From: B33-G16 sp964611035
GTDB lineage: Bacteria; Desulfobacterota; DSM-4660; Desulfatiglandales; B25-G16
NCBI GenBank assembly: GCA_964611035.1
Contig: CAZSWT010000007.1
Location: 1 to 64,000 of the forward strand
Direction: 5' to 3'
DNA length: 64,000 nt
Every line of letters starts with the position of its first letter. Position 1 is the stretch's first letter. Under the pieces are notes generated by a model. That model searched no databases and had not been told where the DNA came from. It saw nothing but the letters and a program-made list of their open reading frames with translations. The translations under genes and the position numbers were made by a program. Below are positions 7,187-16,779 of the stretch, in pieces.

Positions 7187-10100
7187 TAATTACCTCCTTC
7201 GTGGTCTACTGAAGACGTATCAATGTCCCGATGGTAGCTCTGAAGTGATTTGACAAGCCCATGATCACTTTGAAACGCTTCAATGCCTCTGACAGCAGCC
7301 ATAGCTGCTGCAAGGGTAGTGATATAAGGAACCTTGTACTTGATGGAAGATTTGCGAATATATGAATCGTCGTACTTGCTCAATTTACCGCTTGGTGTAT
7401 TTATAACCAATTGAATCTCCCCATTTTTTATGGCATCTGCTATGTTTGGTCTTCCCTCATGTAATTTGAGTATATGTTCCGATTCAACCCCATGTTCCGC
7501 CATGAATTTGTGGGTTCCCTCGGTAGCCTTGATCGTAAAGCCAAGCGTTTTGAATCGTTTGGCGATTTCTGGAATGGTAGATCTGTCTTTTTCTGACACA
7601 GTAATGAGAACAGTGCCTTCAGTTGGAAGTCGCTGTTGCGCAGCCTCCTCAGCCTTAAAAAATGCTGGACCAGGGTTTTTGGCAAGCCCAAGCACCTCTC
7701 CTGTGGACCGCATTTCAGGGCCTAAAAGAGGATCAACCTCAGGAAACATATTAAAGGGGAAGACTGCTTCCTTTACTCCAAAATGTGGAATGGATCTTTG
7801 TTTAAGATTAAGATTGTCAATCGTTGTGCCGAGCATGATTTTGGTAGCTAATCGGGCCATAGAGATATTGCAGACCTTGGAGACAAGAGGCACAGTTCTG
7901 GATGCGCGTGGGTTGGCTTCGAGGATATAAACGGTATCCCGGGCAATGGCGTATTGTATGTTTAAAAGACCAACTACATTGAGCTCTACTGCTATCTTCT
8001 TGGTGTATTCGTTGATGGTGTCAATGTGCTGAGATGGGATGCTGACTGGTGGAATTATGCAGGCAGAGTCGCCTGAATGGACACCGGCGAGCTCTATGTG
8101 TTCCATAATAGAAGGCACGAATGCACGGGTGCCATCGGCCAGGGCATCAGCCTCCGCCTCGATAGCGTTTTCTAAAAACTTGTCGATTAGAATCGGCCTA
8201 TCAGGTGTAACACCAACAGCAGCTGCCACATAATGCCTGAGCATCTCCTCATCATAAACCACCTCCATCCCCCTTCCCCCAAGCACGTAGGATGGTCTGA
8301 CCATGAGAGGGTATCCGATCTTTTCTGCAATGGCTAACGCTTCGCCCAGGGTGCTTGCCATTCCGGATTCTGGCTCAGGGATGCCAAGTTTGGCCATCAT
8401 CTTACGGAAACGATCCCTGTCCTCGGCCAGGTCAATGCTCTCCGGTGATGTCCCGATTATCCTGACACCAGCCTCTGCCAACTCCCGCGCAATATTGAGC
8501 GGTGTCTGTCCACCGAACTGGACAATTACTCCCTCTGGCCTTTCCTTTTTGTATATGCTTAATACATCTTCAACTGTGAGGGGCTCGAAATAAAGTCGGT
8601 CAGATGTATCGTAGTCGGTTGAGACTGTTTCAGGGTTACAGTTAACCATGATTGATTTGAAACCCAGATCACGCAAGGCAATGGCCGCATGGACGCATGT
8701 GTAATCAAATTCAATCCCCTGTCCGATCCGGTTAGGCCCACCGCCTAAGATCATGATCTTAGGACCAGCTTTCCTCTCTACCCTGTCCGGTGCATTGTAT
8801 GTAGAAAAGTAGTAGGCTGCATTTTCTACACCGCTAACAGGGACAGGTTCCCACCCCTCGACCACCCCAAGGGAGGTACGCCGCTCTCTGATATCCTTTT
8901 CCGGAATTTCAAGAATATTCGATAGATAACGGTCTGCGAATCCATCTTTCTTGGCCTGGATTAATAGATCACCAGGAAGAGTTTTGCCTTTAAATGTGAG
9001 GATCTTCTCCTCGAGCTCAACGAGTTCCTTCATCTGCTCAATAAACCAGGATTTGATATAGGTTTTATTATAGAGTTCTTTTACAGTGGCACCCTTTCTT
9101 AAGGCCTCATACATAATGAATTGTCGTTCGCTGGAGGGTTCGGTCAACAGATCCATCAGCGCCTCAAGAGATTTTTTATGAAAATCCTTGGCAAATCCAA
9201 GCCCATAACGACCATTTTCAAGAGAGCGGATTGACTTCTGAAACGCCTCTTTATATGTTTTTCCTATGCTCATTACTTCACCAACCGCCCTCATCTGTGT
9301 GCCAAGCTTGTCTTCGACACCCTCAAATTTCTCAAATCCCCACCTGGCAAACTTTACCACGACGTATTCTCCAGAAGGTGTATATTTATCCAGGGTGCCT
9401 TCACGCCAGTAAGGTATTTCATCCAGAGTCATGCCAGCTGCGAGGAGGGTGGATATTCTGGCAATAGGGAAGCCAGTAGCCTTTGATGCAAGGGCTGAAG
9501 ATCGGGATGTCCGGGGATTTATCTCAATGACAACAACACGGCCTGAGTTCGGATCATGGGCGAACTGAATGTTGGTACCACCGATGACCTGGATTGCCTC
9601 TACAATCTTGTATGAATAATCCTGCATTCTCATTTGCAATTCAGGGTCTATGGTAAGCATGGGTGCTGTGCAGTAAGAGTCGCCAGTGTGTACTCCCATT
9701 GCATCAACGTTCTCTATAAAACAGACGGTGATCATCTGGTTCTTTTTATCCCTAACCACCTCGAGCTCCAGCTCCTCCCAGCCAAGCACCGACTCCTCCA
9801 CCAGAATCTGGCCGATAAGGCTGGCCGAAAGTCCTCGACTTGCCACGATTCTCAGCTCTTCAACGTTATACACCAGTCCACCGCCTGTGCCTCCCATAGT
9901 ATAGGCAGGCCTTATGACCACCGGGTAGCCAAGCTCTTGAGCGATTCTTTCTGCCTCCTCAACACTAAAGGCCGGCGCACTTTCAGGCATCTCTATACCC
10001 AGTTTTTTCATGGTGGACTTGAATTCTATCCTGTCCTCACCCCGCTCTATTGCATCAATTGCCACGCCAATGATTGTCACATTATATTTTTCAAGAATTC

Positions 10101-10416
10101 CCCTTTTGGACAACTCTGAGGAAAGATTAAGCCCTGACTGCCCCCCAAGATTGGGTAAAAGGGCATCCGGCCGTTCTTTAGCAATAATCTTCTCCATGGT
10201 TTCTACATTGAGTGGCTCAATATAGGTAACATCGGCCATTTCTGGATCGGTCATGATGGTTGCAGGGTTAGAATTGACTAAAACGATCTCATAACCAAGC
10301 GAGCGAAGGGCCTTGCAGGCCTGGGTACCGGAGTAATCAAATTCACAGGCCTGGCCGATAATGATAGGGCCAGAACCGATAATCATAATCTTATGGATAT
10401 CCTCGCGTTTGGGCAT
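7186..10416 (-). CDS. carB: Carbamoyl-phosphate synthase large subunit
   Basis: 1076 residues, full length. Two homologous ATP-grasp halves are visible, each opening with a glycine-rich motif (IGSGPIIIGQACEFDYSG near 13-30 and LGGGPNRIGQGIEFDYT near 560). The first makes carboxyphosphate and carbamate, the second carbamoyl phosphate. A C-terminal MGS-like regulatory domain follows (about 935-1076), which in the family binds UMP, IMP or ornithine. It feeds arginine and pyrimidine synthesis. In this window its partner carA is only a 5' stub, so ammonia supply in trans must come from another gene. It overlaps purF by one base. Confidence 0.97.
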   Translation of the reverse strand: MPKREDIHKIMIIGSGPIIIGQACEFDYSGTQACKALRSLGYEIVLVNSNPATIMTDPEMADVTYIEPLNVETMEKIIAKERPDALLPNLGGQSGLNLSSELSKRGILEKYNVTIIGVAIDAIERGEDRIEFKSTMKKLGIEMPESAPAFSVEEAERIAQELGYPVVIRPAYTMGGTGGGLVYNVEELRIVASRGLSASLIGQILVEESVLGWEELELEVVRDKKNQMITVCFIENVDAMGVHTGDSYCTAPMLTIDPELQMRMQDYSYKIVEAIQVIGGTNIQFAHDPNSGRVVVIEINPRTSRSSALASKATGFPIARISTLLAAGMTLDEIPYWREGTLDKYTPSGEYVVVKFARWGFEKFEGVEDKLGTQMRAVGEVMSIGKTYKEAFQKSIRSLENGRYGLGFAKDFHKKSLEALMDLLTEPSSERQFIMYEALRKGATVKELYNKTYIKSWFIEQMKELVELEEKILTFKGKTLPGDLLIQAKKDGFADRYLSNILEIPEKDIRERRTSLGVVEGWEPVPVSGVENAAYYFSTYNAPDRVERKAGPKIMILGGGPNRIGQGIEFDYTCVHAAIALRDLGFKSIMVNCNPETVSTDYDTSDRLYFEPLTVEDVLSIYKKERPEGVIVQFGGQTPLNIARELAEAGVRIIGTSPESIDLAEDRDRFRKMMAKLGIPEPESGMASTLGEALAIAEKIGYPLMVRPSYVLGGRGMEVVYDEEMLRHYVAAAVGVTPDRPILIDKFLENAIEAEADALADGTRAFVPSIMEHIELAGVHSGDSACIIPPVSIPSQHIDTINEYTKKIAVELNVVGLLNIQYAIARDTVYILEANPRASRTVPLVSKVCNISMARLATKIMLGTTIDNLNLKQRSIPHFGVKEAVFPFNMFPEVDPLLGPEMRSTGEVLGLAKNPGPAFFKAEEAAQQRLPTEGTVLITVSEKDRSTIPEIAKRFKTLGFTIKATEGTHKFMAEHGVESEHILKLHEGRPNIADAIKNGEIQLVINTPSGKLSKYDDSYIRKSSIKYKVPYITTLAAAMAAVRGIEAFQSDHGLVKSLQSYHRDIDTSSVDHEGGN

Positions 10417-10569
10417 TGTTTATATCCTCTTAATTGGAATTAAAGAATTCAATACGTAGGAAATTATTTTGTCTTGAAAAATAGTACGAAGATAAAAATT
10501 TATCAAGCAGTTTCCTTATAAATGGAGACTTTCAAATACATATGGATACACATCTTTCGTTTTGTATAT

Positions 10570-12087
10570 TCATGAGATGAAGAGATTTTTTGTGGGAAAA
10601 TTTGGATCACTTGTCAGGTTAACGCCCAGACGCCTTAAACCAGCTTCATCGCCTGGTGTGGGGATATGTGTTATATGGACCTCACAGCCGTGAAGTTTTT
10701 TTAATTTCTCAATAGCTAATTGAGCAGCAGAATTCGTCGTAGCGCTGATACCAAGGGCAATCAAGGTTTCGTTCAAATCCAGGCTAACCGTTTTCTCATT
10801 CAGGAATTCAGTTTTGAGATTTTTGACTGAATCCGTTATGTGGGAAGGCAGCAGTTTTATTTTATTGGGAATTTCCGCCAAGTGCTTTATGGCATGCAAA
10901 ATAAGACTTGATGCTGCATGCATAAGAGGAGAGTTATTGCCGGTAACTATGGTGCCGTCCTTTAATTCAATGGCTGCCCCACAATAAATGCCTTCATTAC
11001 CTTTATTTGCCTCTTGTGCATCTTTAGCAGCCTGGCGTGCCGGTTCAACAGCACTCCTGTGCTCCGGTTTAAAATTAAAATCCCGGATAAAAAGCTCTAC
11101 CCTCTGGACAGTCTCCTTGTCTGTAAACCCCATCACATATTCACATTGGTATCGAAAATACCGCCTGATAATTTCCTGCTTGGCTGCCGTACTTGTGAGT
11201 CCATCATCAGTTATAGCAAAACCTGCTCGATTTACTCCCATATCTGTTGGAGATTTGTAAAATGATTCGCCACCGGTTATTTTTTCTAATATTCTTTTTA
11301 GAACAGGGAATATTTCGACATCGCGGTTATAGTTTACTGCTTTCCGATTGTATGATTCTAAATGGAAAGGATCAATGAGGTTAAAATCTTTGATATCAGC
11401 GGTTGCTGCCTCATACGCTACATTGACAGGATGCTTAAGCGGTAAATTCCATATAGGAAAGGTCTCAAATTTGGCATATCCGGACTTAATCCCTTTCTTG
11501 TAGTCATGGTATAATTGAGAAAGGCACGTGGCTAACTTCCCGCTGCCGGGACCGGGCCCTGTAACAATGACCAGGGGGTTTTCTGTTTCAATATATTCAT
11601 TTGCTCCGTAACCTTCGTCGCTGACTATCAGATCTACATCTGTGGGATATCCTTTTGTATAACGATGGGTGTAAACCTTTATATCTCTCCTTTCCAATTT
11701 ATTTTTGAACAATGTGGCGGCTGGTTGATTATTGAAACGGTTTATAATCACACCCAGTACATCGATTCCCCACCCTCGTAAATCGTCGATAAGTTTGAGG
11801 GCATCGGAATCATAGGTAATGCCAAAGTCTGCTCTTATTTTTTTTCTTTCAATATCACCGGCATAAATGCAAAGCAGGATGTCTGCCTTATCTTTTAATT
11901 GCTGTAAAAGCTTTATTTTTGCATTCGGATCATACCCAGGTAAAACCCTCGAAGCGTGATAATCAAAAAGCAGTTTACCTCCAAATTCGAGATACAGTTT
12001 GTTGTTAAATCTCTTAACCCTTTCGAGGATTGCAGCGGTCTGTTCTCTAATGTATCGCTCGTTGTCAAAACCTGTTGTTTCTACCAT
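10570..12087 (-). CDS. DUF1846 family protein
   Basis: 505 residues, the normal length for this family. Recognisable blocks are the N-terminal FDNERYIREQTAAILERVKRFNNKLYLEFGGKLLFDYHASRVLPG-type start (residues about 7-51), the phosphate-loop-like GPGPGSGK segment near 180, and the C-terminal half with GCEVHITH. Structures exist for the family, but no reaction is established that I know of. It follows carB's promoter side and is followed by a terminator that separates it from the glutamate-synthase gene. The setting among glutamine and nucleotide genes is suggestive but does not define a function. Confidence 0.85.
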   Translation of the reverse strand: MVETTGFDNERYIREQTAAILERVKRFNNKLYLEFGGKLLFDYHASRVLPGYDPNAKIKLLQQLKDKADILLCIYAGDIERKKIRADFGITYDSDALKLIDDLRGWGIDVLGVIINRFNNQPAATLFKNKLERRDIKVYTHRYTKGYPTDVDLIVSDEGYGANEYIETENPLVIVTGPGPGSGKLATCLSQLYHDYKKGIKSGYAKFETFPIWNLPLKHPVNVAYEAATADIKDFNLIDPFHLESYNRKAVNYNRDVEIFPVLKRILEKITGGESFYKSPTDMGVNRAGFAITDDGLTSTAAKQEIIRRYFRYQCEYVMGFTDKETVQRVELFIRDFNFKPEHRSAVEPARQAAKDAQEANKGNEGIYCGAAIELKDGTIVTGNNSPLMHAASSLILHAIKHLAEIPNKIKLLPSHITDSVKNLKTEFLNEKTVSLDLNETLIALGISATTNSAAQLAIEKLKKLHGCEVHITHIPTPGDEAGLRRLGVNLTSDPNFPTKNLFIS

Positions 12088-12348
12088 ATTTCCCTTGTCT
12101 GTTGATTGTTTTCACTTCTTTAAAGAAGAGGTTGTGTAAGTAGAACATAAAGAACCCCAGCTCTCTTTATGAGAAGCGGAGTCTTGATATTCAGATCATG
12201 GTGTCCTTCTTGTCAGGGTTAACGCATTATTATGTTCAGGGAAACTATCAAGAAATATATTCTTCGTCAAGAAGTTTGACTTGTTTGGTCAAAAAGCAAG
12301 CTTGGTAAACAAAAAATACCCTCATTGGAGAAGGCAGGAGGATAGAGC

Positions 12349-12385
12349 AAAAAAGGGAATTGGCCATTCGGCCAAACCCCTTTTT
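12349..12385. terminator. Bidirectional intrinsic terminator
   Basis: GGG with CCC arms and an inner GGCC/GGCC stem form a hairpin flanked by A-rich sequence on one side and TTTTT on the other, so it can act on either strand. It lies just beyond the stop of the minus-strand glutamate-synthase gene, and ends that transcript before DUF1846. Confidence 0.8.
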
Positions 12386-12401
12386 ACCTTGCCATTTTTG
12401 A

Positions 12402-13997
12402 TTAGCTGTTTAAAATAACCTCTGCCTCTTCCCTGTAAGCCTCCATAAGGTAAGGAATGCCCGTTACTTTAGCACATTCTTCTGTAAGAGACATCAAATC
12501 CTTCCGTGAGATAGAGGTAAGGGAAAAATTCCTTGTACCTGCCATTAATTGTTGTAGCCCGACATGTATTTTGTCGCTATAACTGTACAAACCGATAGCA
12601 CCCAAGGGGAGATTTTTAATCTCATCAGCACCCACTATCTCTTTTACTGCCTCATAGTTAATAAATATCTCTTCAACAGTTGAGCCAAACCTACTTACGG
12701 TTTTGGGCAGTTTATCCTCTTTCAACCATATGGATATATTTTTGCCTACCATACCCGGAATCATAAGTGCCCTGCCCATGCATATAGCTTTTACAAATGG
12801 AGAACCTAAAGCCATTCCTTTAAATATCCCATCCTCAGAACTGAAACCTCCTGCAAAGGCAATGTCCGGCGGTCTTTCACCCCTGTCGGCCAGTTTTTTA
12901 CAAAAGTCATAAGCAGCAGAATGGAGGTAAATACTGGGCATGCCCCATTCCTCCATCATCCGCCAGGGGCTCATGCCTGTCCCACCACCAGAGCCATCGA
13001 TGGTGAGGAGATCTATATTAGCTTTAGAGCCCCATTTGATGGCCATGGCCAATTCTCTTAGACCGTAGGCCCCGGTTTTCAGGGTTATTCTCTTAAAACC
13101 AATCTCTCTTAAGCGTTGAACCTCAGCGAGAAATCCCTCTTCACTTATAAAGCCCATTCTGCTGTGACGCTCAAACTCCTTTAAGGAACCATCTTTAAAG
13201 GCAGCCTGGATAGTTTTATTTGATGGATCAGGCGTAACTATATAGCCTCTTCTTTGAAGTTCAAAGGCTCTTTCGATGCTGTCCACCTTGATTTCACCAC
13301 CAATGCATTTGGCCCCCTGGCCCCATTTTAACTCTATGGTATCAAGCCCGTGTTTATTGTTAACATACTCGGCCACACCCAGACGGGTATCTTCAACATT
13401 CATCTGGACAAGTATTTCGCCGTATCCCTGATGATATCTCTGATAGATCTCGATGCGGCGGTCCATTTCTGGGGATTTGACAATCTTATTGTTGCTGTCA
13501 AGCTCCAGTTCAGGATCTATCCCGCAGACATTCTCTCCGCAAACTATGGTAATACCACTTAAGGCAGCCCCAATTGCAAAATGTTCCCAGTTTTTCCGGG
13601 CAATCTCAGTTGATCCCAGGGCGCCGGTAAAAATGGGGAGCCTCATTTTAACCTTTTTGTCCCAACCATATTCAGCCTCTGTTTTTACCATAGGGAATGT
13701 GGCTGTATCTGGATCACCCACTATTCCTTCACCGAGTCCTTTTGCCCCGATGGCATACCCCTGGATGTTGAAGTGTGAGTAGTCTACAGGATAGTCCTTG
13801 TCTGCACCCGCTGTTACTTCTCCGAAAGGACCTGGATATAGTAATTCACGGCCACGAAAAGTAGCCTTAAATACCTCGCAGTTCCCTGTACAGCCATCAA
13901 CACACCGGGAGCAGATGCCGCTCATAGGGACAACACTCCTTGAACGATTTGCAGTGCCAGTTGCATCATTAGAATTTGGTCTGGATAGATTCCCCAT
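12402..13997 (-). CDS. FMN-binding glutamate synthase domain protein
   Basis: 531 residues: the central synthase barrel of GltB without the class II glutaminase, and without the C-terminal GXGXG domain. The FMN/2-oxoglutarate site is visible as TIDGSGGGTGMSPW (about 335-348) and AFAGGFSSEDGIFKGMALG (about 383-401). An N-terminal cysteine cluster (C29, C32, C36, C40) could hold an Fe-S cluster. In archaeal-type and clostridial glutamate synthases such domains are separate genes that assemble with glutaminase and reductase subunits. Those partners are not in this window. The start has GGGAGGAG upstream. Its leader holds a complete ANTAR-type antitermination signal, so expression is probably gated by the GAF-ANTAR protein encoded just upstream. 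Confidence 0.9.
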   Translation of the reverse strand: MGNLSRPNSNDATGTANRSRSVVPMSGICSRCVDGCTGNCEVFKATFRGRELLYPGPFGEVTAGADKDYPVDYSHFNIQGYAIGAKGLGEGIVGDPDTATFPMVKTEAEYGWDKKVKMRLPIFTGALGSTEIARKNWEHFAIGAALSGITIVCGENVCGIDPELELDSNNKIVKSPEMDRRIEIYQRYHQGYGEILVQMNVEDTRLGVAEYVNNKHGLDTIELKWGQGAKCIGGEIKVDSIERAFELQRRGYIVTPDPSNKTIQAAFKDGSLKEFERHSRMGFISEEGFLAEVQRLREIGFKRITLKTGAYGLRELAMAIKWGSKANIDLLTIDGSGGGTGMSPWRMMEEWGMPSIYLHSAAYDFCKKLADRGERPPDIAFAGGFSSEDGIFKGMALGSPFVKAICMGRALMIPGMVGKNISIWLKEDKLPKTVSRFGSTVEEIFINYEAVKEIVGADEIKNLPLGAIGLYSYSDKIHVGLQQLMAGTRNFSLTSISRKDLMSLTEECAKVTGIPYLMEAYREEAEVILNS

Positions 13998-14029
13998 AGT
14001 AACTCCTCCCTTTTAATAGATTTTTAAGC

Positions 14030-14069
14030 AAAAAAAAATCCACCCATCTCAGCTTTGAGATGTTGTGGA
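14030..14069 (-). terminator. Leader terminator of the glutamate-synthase gene
   Basis: On the minus strand TCCAC pairs with GTGGA around an inner stem CATCTC/GAGATG, and nine T follow at once (A run on plus at 14030-14038). It lies about 30 bases upstream of the start codon, inside the leader, so it would stop transcription unless something holds it open. Confidence 0.85.
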
Positions 14070-14103
14070 CTCCTTTGTCTTTTGTAATACGCCCTTGTAT
14101 TAC
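14045..14103 (-). promoter_or_regulatory. ANTAR-target RNA: two hexaloop hairpins
   Basis: Reading the minus strand, hairpin 1 (plus 14084-14103) is GTAATAC, loop AAGGGC, GTATTAC. Hairpin 2 (plus 14045-14062) is CATCTC, loop AAAGCT, GAGATG. Both loops are six bases with A at position 1 and G at position 4, the established signature recognised by dimeric ANTAR proteins. Hairpin 2 is the apical part of the leader terminator. Binding would favour readthrough into the glutamate-synthase gene. Confidence 0.88.
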
Positions 14104-14124
14104 TTCTTTTCTAAATTTGTGTCA

Positions 14125-14153
14125 CTAATAAAAAAGAATTTAACGTATGTCAA
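14125..14153 (-). promoter_or_regulatory. Sigma-70-type promoter of the glutamate-synthase gene
   Basis: On the minus strand a perfect TTGACA (plus 14148-14153) is separated by 17 bases from TATTAG (plus 14125-14130). The inferred transcript begins near 14118 and runs through the two hexaloop hairpins and terminator before the start codon at 13997. Confidence 0.75.
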
Positions 14154-14172
14154 GTTTATATTTTATATATCT

Positions 14173-14883
14173 TTATATATCCTGAGAAATTATAACGGCC
14201 TCTGCTATCTCTTTCATAGATTTTCTGGTATCCATACTCTTTTTCTGTATCCAGCGGAAGGCTTTTTCTGCTGAAAATCCCTTCTTTGCCATCAATATTT
14301 CCTTTGCCCTATCAATTAACTTTCTCTTTTCAAGTTCCTCCTCTATAATCTTTGTTCTGACCATAAGTTGTGTGTTTTCAATAGCTACTGCAGCTTGGTT
14401 TGCTACAGCGGTGATGAGATTGAGCTCTGTTTCCGAAAATATATGTGGCCTGGTTGTAAAACAGTTTAGGACACCAATAACCTTGTCCTCTTTTACATGC
14501 ATAGGTACGCTGGCCATAGAGACAAGGCCCAATTTTTTTGCCATCTCTTTTTCCTTAAACCTTGGTTCCTGTAATACATCTTCAAGTATAAGCGGTCTAT
14601 TTGTAGAAGCCACAAAGCCCACAACACCCTCATTCATGGTAAGCACCCTATCCTTAACATAATCTGGATCAATGGCCTGGGTGGCCTTAAGCCGCGCTCT
14701 TTTACCTTTTTCACTTTCTTCTATCAGCCACAGCGAACAAATATCTACACCGGTGACTTTGGCTGTAACCATAACGATCAATTTGAGAATATCTTCTAAG
14801 TATTGATCTGAGGTGATTGCTTTACTTATTTCAGTTATGCCCTTGATATATTTATCATATGTTTCTTCTGATATTTTATCCAT
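14173..14883 (-). CDS. GAF-ANTAR transcription antiterminator
   Basis: 236 residues. A GAF sensory domain covers about 25-175 (GVVGFVASTNRPLILEDV; FSETELNLITAVANQAAVAIEN). A short coiled linker leads into a C-terminal ANTAR domain (about 180-232: LIDRAKEILMAKKGFSAEKAFRWIQKKSM), the RNA-binding three-helix module. ANTAR proteins bind paired hexaloop hairpins and block terminators, often for nitrogen genes. This gene is 46 bp downstream of pyrG, and the next gene's leader has exactly such hairpins, so the regulator and a target are adjacent. The ligand of the GAF domain cannot be read from sequence; glutamine or another nitrogen signal is a guess. Confidence 0.93.
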   Translation of the reverse strand: MDKISEETYDKYIKGITEISKAITSDQYLEDILKLIVMVTAKVTGVDICSLWLIEESEKGKRARLKATQAIDPDYVKDRVLTMNEGVVGFVASTNRPLILEDVLQEPRFKEKEMAKKLGLVSMASVPMHVKEDKVIGVLNCFTTRPHIFSETELNLITAVANQAAVAIENTQLMVRTKIIEEELEKRKLIDRAKEILMAKKGFSAEKAFRWIQKKSMDTRKSMKEIAEAVIISQDI

Positions 14884-14929
14884 GTTATCTAATTAATCCC
14901 GAAGGAATGTTAGAAAAAAATGATTAGTT

Positions 14930-16528
14930 TTAATTTTTACCTTTTCTATGCAAACAGGCCTGGACAAAGCCGTAAAAAGGGGGGGATGGGTTTTCCATCC
15001 TTGATTTTAATTCAGGGTGTGCCTGGGTAGCTACAAAATATGTAAGCTCTGGAAGTTCAATAAACTCAACCAGCCTTCCGTCCTGTGAAGTTCCTGAAAA
15101 GACAAGCCCCTTATCAGTAAAGATTTTATGATACTCTGGATTAACTTCATAGCGATGCCTGTGCCTTTCTGAAATAACATTAGATTTGTAAAGCTTGCTG
15201 ACTATTGTCTCCTTCTTTAAAATAGCCTCATATGCCCCGAGTCTCATGGTGCCGCCCTTTTCCTTAATATTTTTTTGCTCCGGCAGTATATCTATCACAG
15301 GGAAAGGTGTGTCTGGATCAAACTCGGTGCTATTAGCTCCCTTTAGTTGACAGACATTTCTTGCATATTCTACAATTGCCAATTGAAGCCCAAGGCAGAG
15401 GCCAAGAAATGGGATATTTTCTTGTCTGGCCCTTCTGATAATCTCAATCTTGCCTTCTGTTCCCCTGGAGCCAAACCCACCAGGAACAATCACCCCATCT
15501 ATGCCATCTAAAGCTGGGGCATCTTTAAGGTCTGTTGTTTCTATCCATTCAAGGTTTATCTTACATCCCAGGTGAGCTGAGCAATGATTCAATGATTCAA
15601 TAATGGAGGCATAGGAATCTTCGAGCTTAGTGTACTTTCCGCACATGGCTACTGTTATTTCGCTTTTTGGATTCCTTATATTTTCAATCAGTTTCTTCCA
15701 TCTTCTTAGGTCTGGTGGAGAGTAAATATTTAGTTTTTTATGGAGGATTTCAGCTATTCCTTCCTTTTCAAAGATAATCGGTATCTCGTATATGTCATCC
15801 ACATCCAGACCAGTGATTACAGCATCTGGGCTCACATCACAAAAATTAGAGATTTTTAATTTTATCTCTTTGCTTAAAAATTCCGAACATCTACCTATGA
15901 TAATATCCGGGAAAATTCCTCTCTGTTTTAAAAGATTGACGCTCTGCTGTGTTGGCTTTGATTTCTGCTCGTTTACCCCATGAGGGATAGGGACATATGT
16001 CAAATGTATGTAAACAATATTTTTCCTGCCAACATCCTCTTTCATCTGCCTCATTGCCTCGAGAAAGAGCTCATTTTCAATATCCCCTACGGTTCCCCCT
16101 ATTTCCACAATAAGGAGATCAGCCGATTCTTCTTTGGCAATTTCATAGATATGGTTTTTGATAACATCAGTCACATGGGGAATGTATTGAACGGTATGTC
16201 CTAAGTAATCCCCTCTTCTCTCTTTTTCTCTTACCATGTGAAATATCTTACCCATGGTAAGGTTCCACTTGGATTTGCAACTAATACCCAGGAATCGCTC
16301 GTAGTGCCCAAAATCCATATCCACTTCTCCCCCATCATCCAGGACAAATACCTCCCCATGCTCAAATGGATTCATTGTTCCTGGATCAACATTAAGATAT
16401 CCATCACATTTTATAGGGATAATTTTCAGTCTTGAAGAAAGAAGATGGCCTATGGAGGCAGCAGCAATTCCTTTCCCTAACCCGGAGAGGACTCCACCTG
16501 TTACGATGATAAATTTGGCATTAGGCAT
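14930..16528 (-). CDS. pyrG: CTP synthase
   Basis: 532 residues, full length. The N-terminal synthetase domain starts TGGVLSGLGKGIAAASIG (P-loop, about 10-27). The C-terminal class I glutaminase has the oxyanion/nucleophile motif GLCLGLQ and the distal His-Glu in AHPE (QAHPELKSR). It amidates UTP to CTP with glutamine. It precedes the GAF-ANTAR gene by 46 bp and is probably cotranscribed with it. No strong Shine-Dalgarno is visible before the ATG, although the N-terminus is canonical. Confidence 0.97.
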   Translation of the reverse strand: MPNAKFIIVTGGVLSGLGKGIAAASIGHLLSSRLKIIPIKCDGYLNVDPGTMNPFEHGEVFVLDDGGEVDMDFGHYERFLGISCKSKWNLTMGKIFHMVREKERRGDYLGHTVQYIPHVTDVIKNHIYEIAKEESADLLIVEIGGTVGDIENELFLEAMRQMKEDVGRKNIVYIHLTYVPIPHGVNEQKSKPTQQSVNLLKQRGIFPDIIIGRCSEFLSKEIKLKISNFCDVSPDAVITGLDVDDIYEIPIIFEKEGIAEILHKKLNIYSPPDLRRWKKLIENIRNPKSEITVAMCGKYTKLEDSYASIIESLNHCSAHLGCKINLEWIETTDLKDAPALDGIDGVIVPGGFGSRGTEGKIEIIRRARQENIPFLGLCLGLQLAIVEYARNVCQLKGANSTEFDPDTPFPVIDILPEQKNIKEKGGTMRLGAYEAILKKETIVSKLYKSNVISERHRHRYEVNPEYHKIFTDKGLVFSGTSQDGRLVEFIELPELTYFVATQAHPELKSRMENPSPPFYGFVQACLHRKGKN

Positions 16529-16737
16529 GGTAATAAAATGTATTGGAAAATTTACAACTTATCGAAATCAAAAGTATTTCTTGTGGCATGAGTTTTTGCC
16601 TCTCGCTTGGAATATTGATTTTAAAAGGAAAGTTCTCATTTATTGAACTCATTGTCAATAAGGGTTTTTCAAATTCACCTTTTTAAATTGATCCTCCTAA
16701 AACCCATCATTCAATCATTCCAGTACTCAAACATTCT

Positions 16738-16754
16738 CCCGCTGTTTCAGCGGG
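16738..16754. repeat. GC-rich hairpin between hypothetical gene and pyrG
   Basis: CCCGCTG and CAGCGGG form a perfect 7-bp stem with a 3-nt loop. No T run follows on either strand, so it is not a standard terminator. It is followed on plus by GAGCGGAGCGAAC; the unit looks like a dispersed palindromic repeat. Confidence 0.5.
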
Positions 16755-16779
16755 ACGAGCGGAGCGAACTGGATTCAAC

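Noticed and set aside
16529..16779. A second ANTAR target upstream of pyrG
   Set aside because: The only strong hairpin there has a 3-nt loop and no T run, and no paired A1/G4 hexaloops were found.
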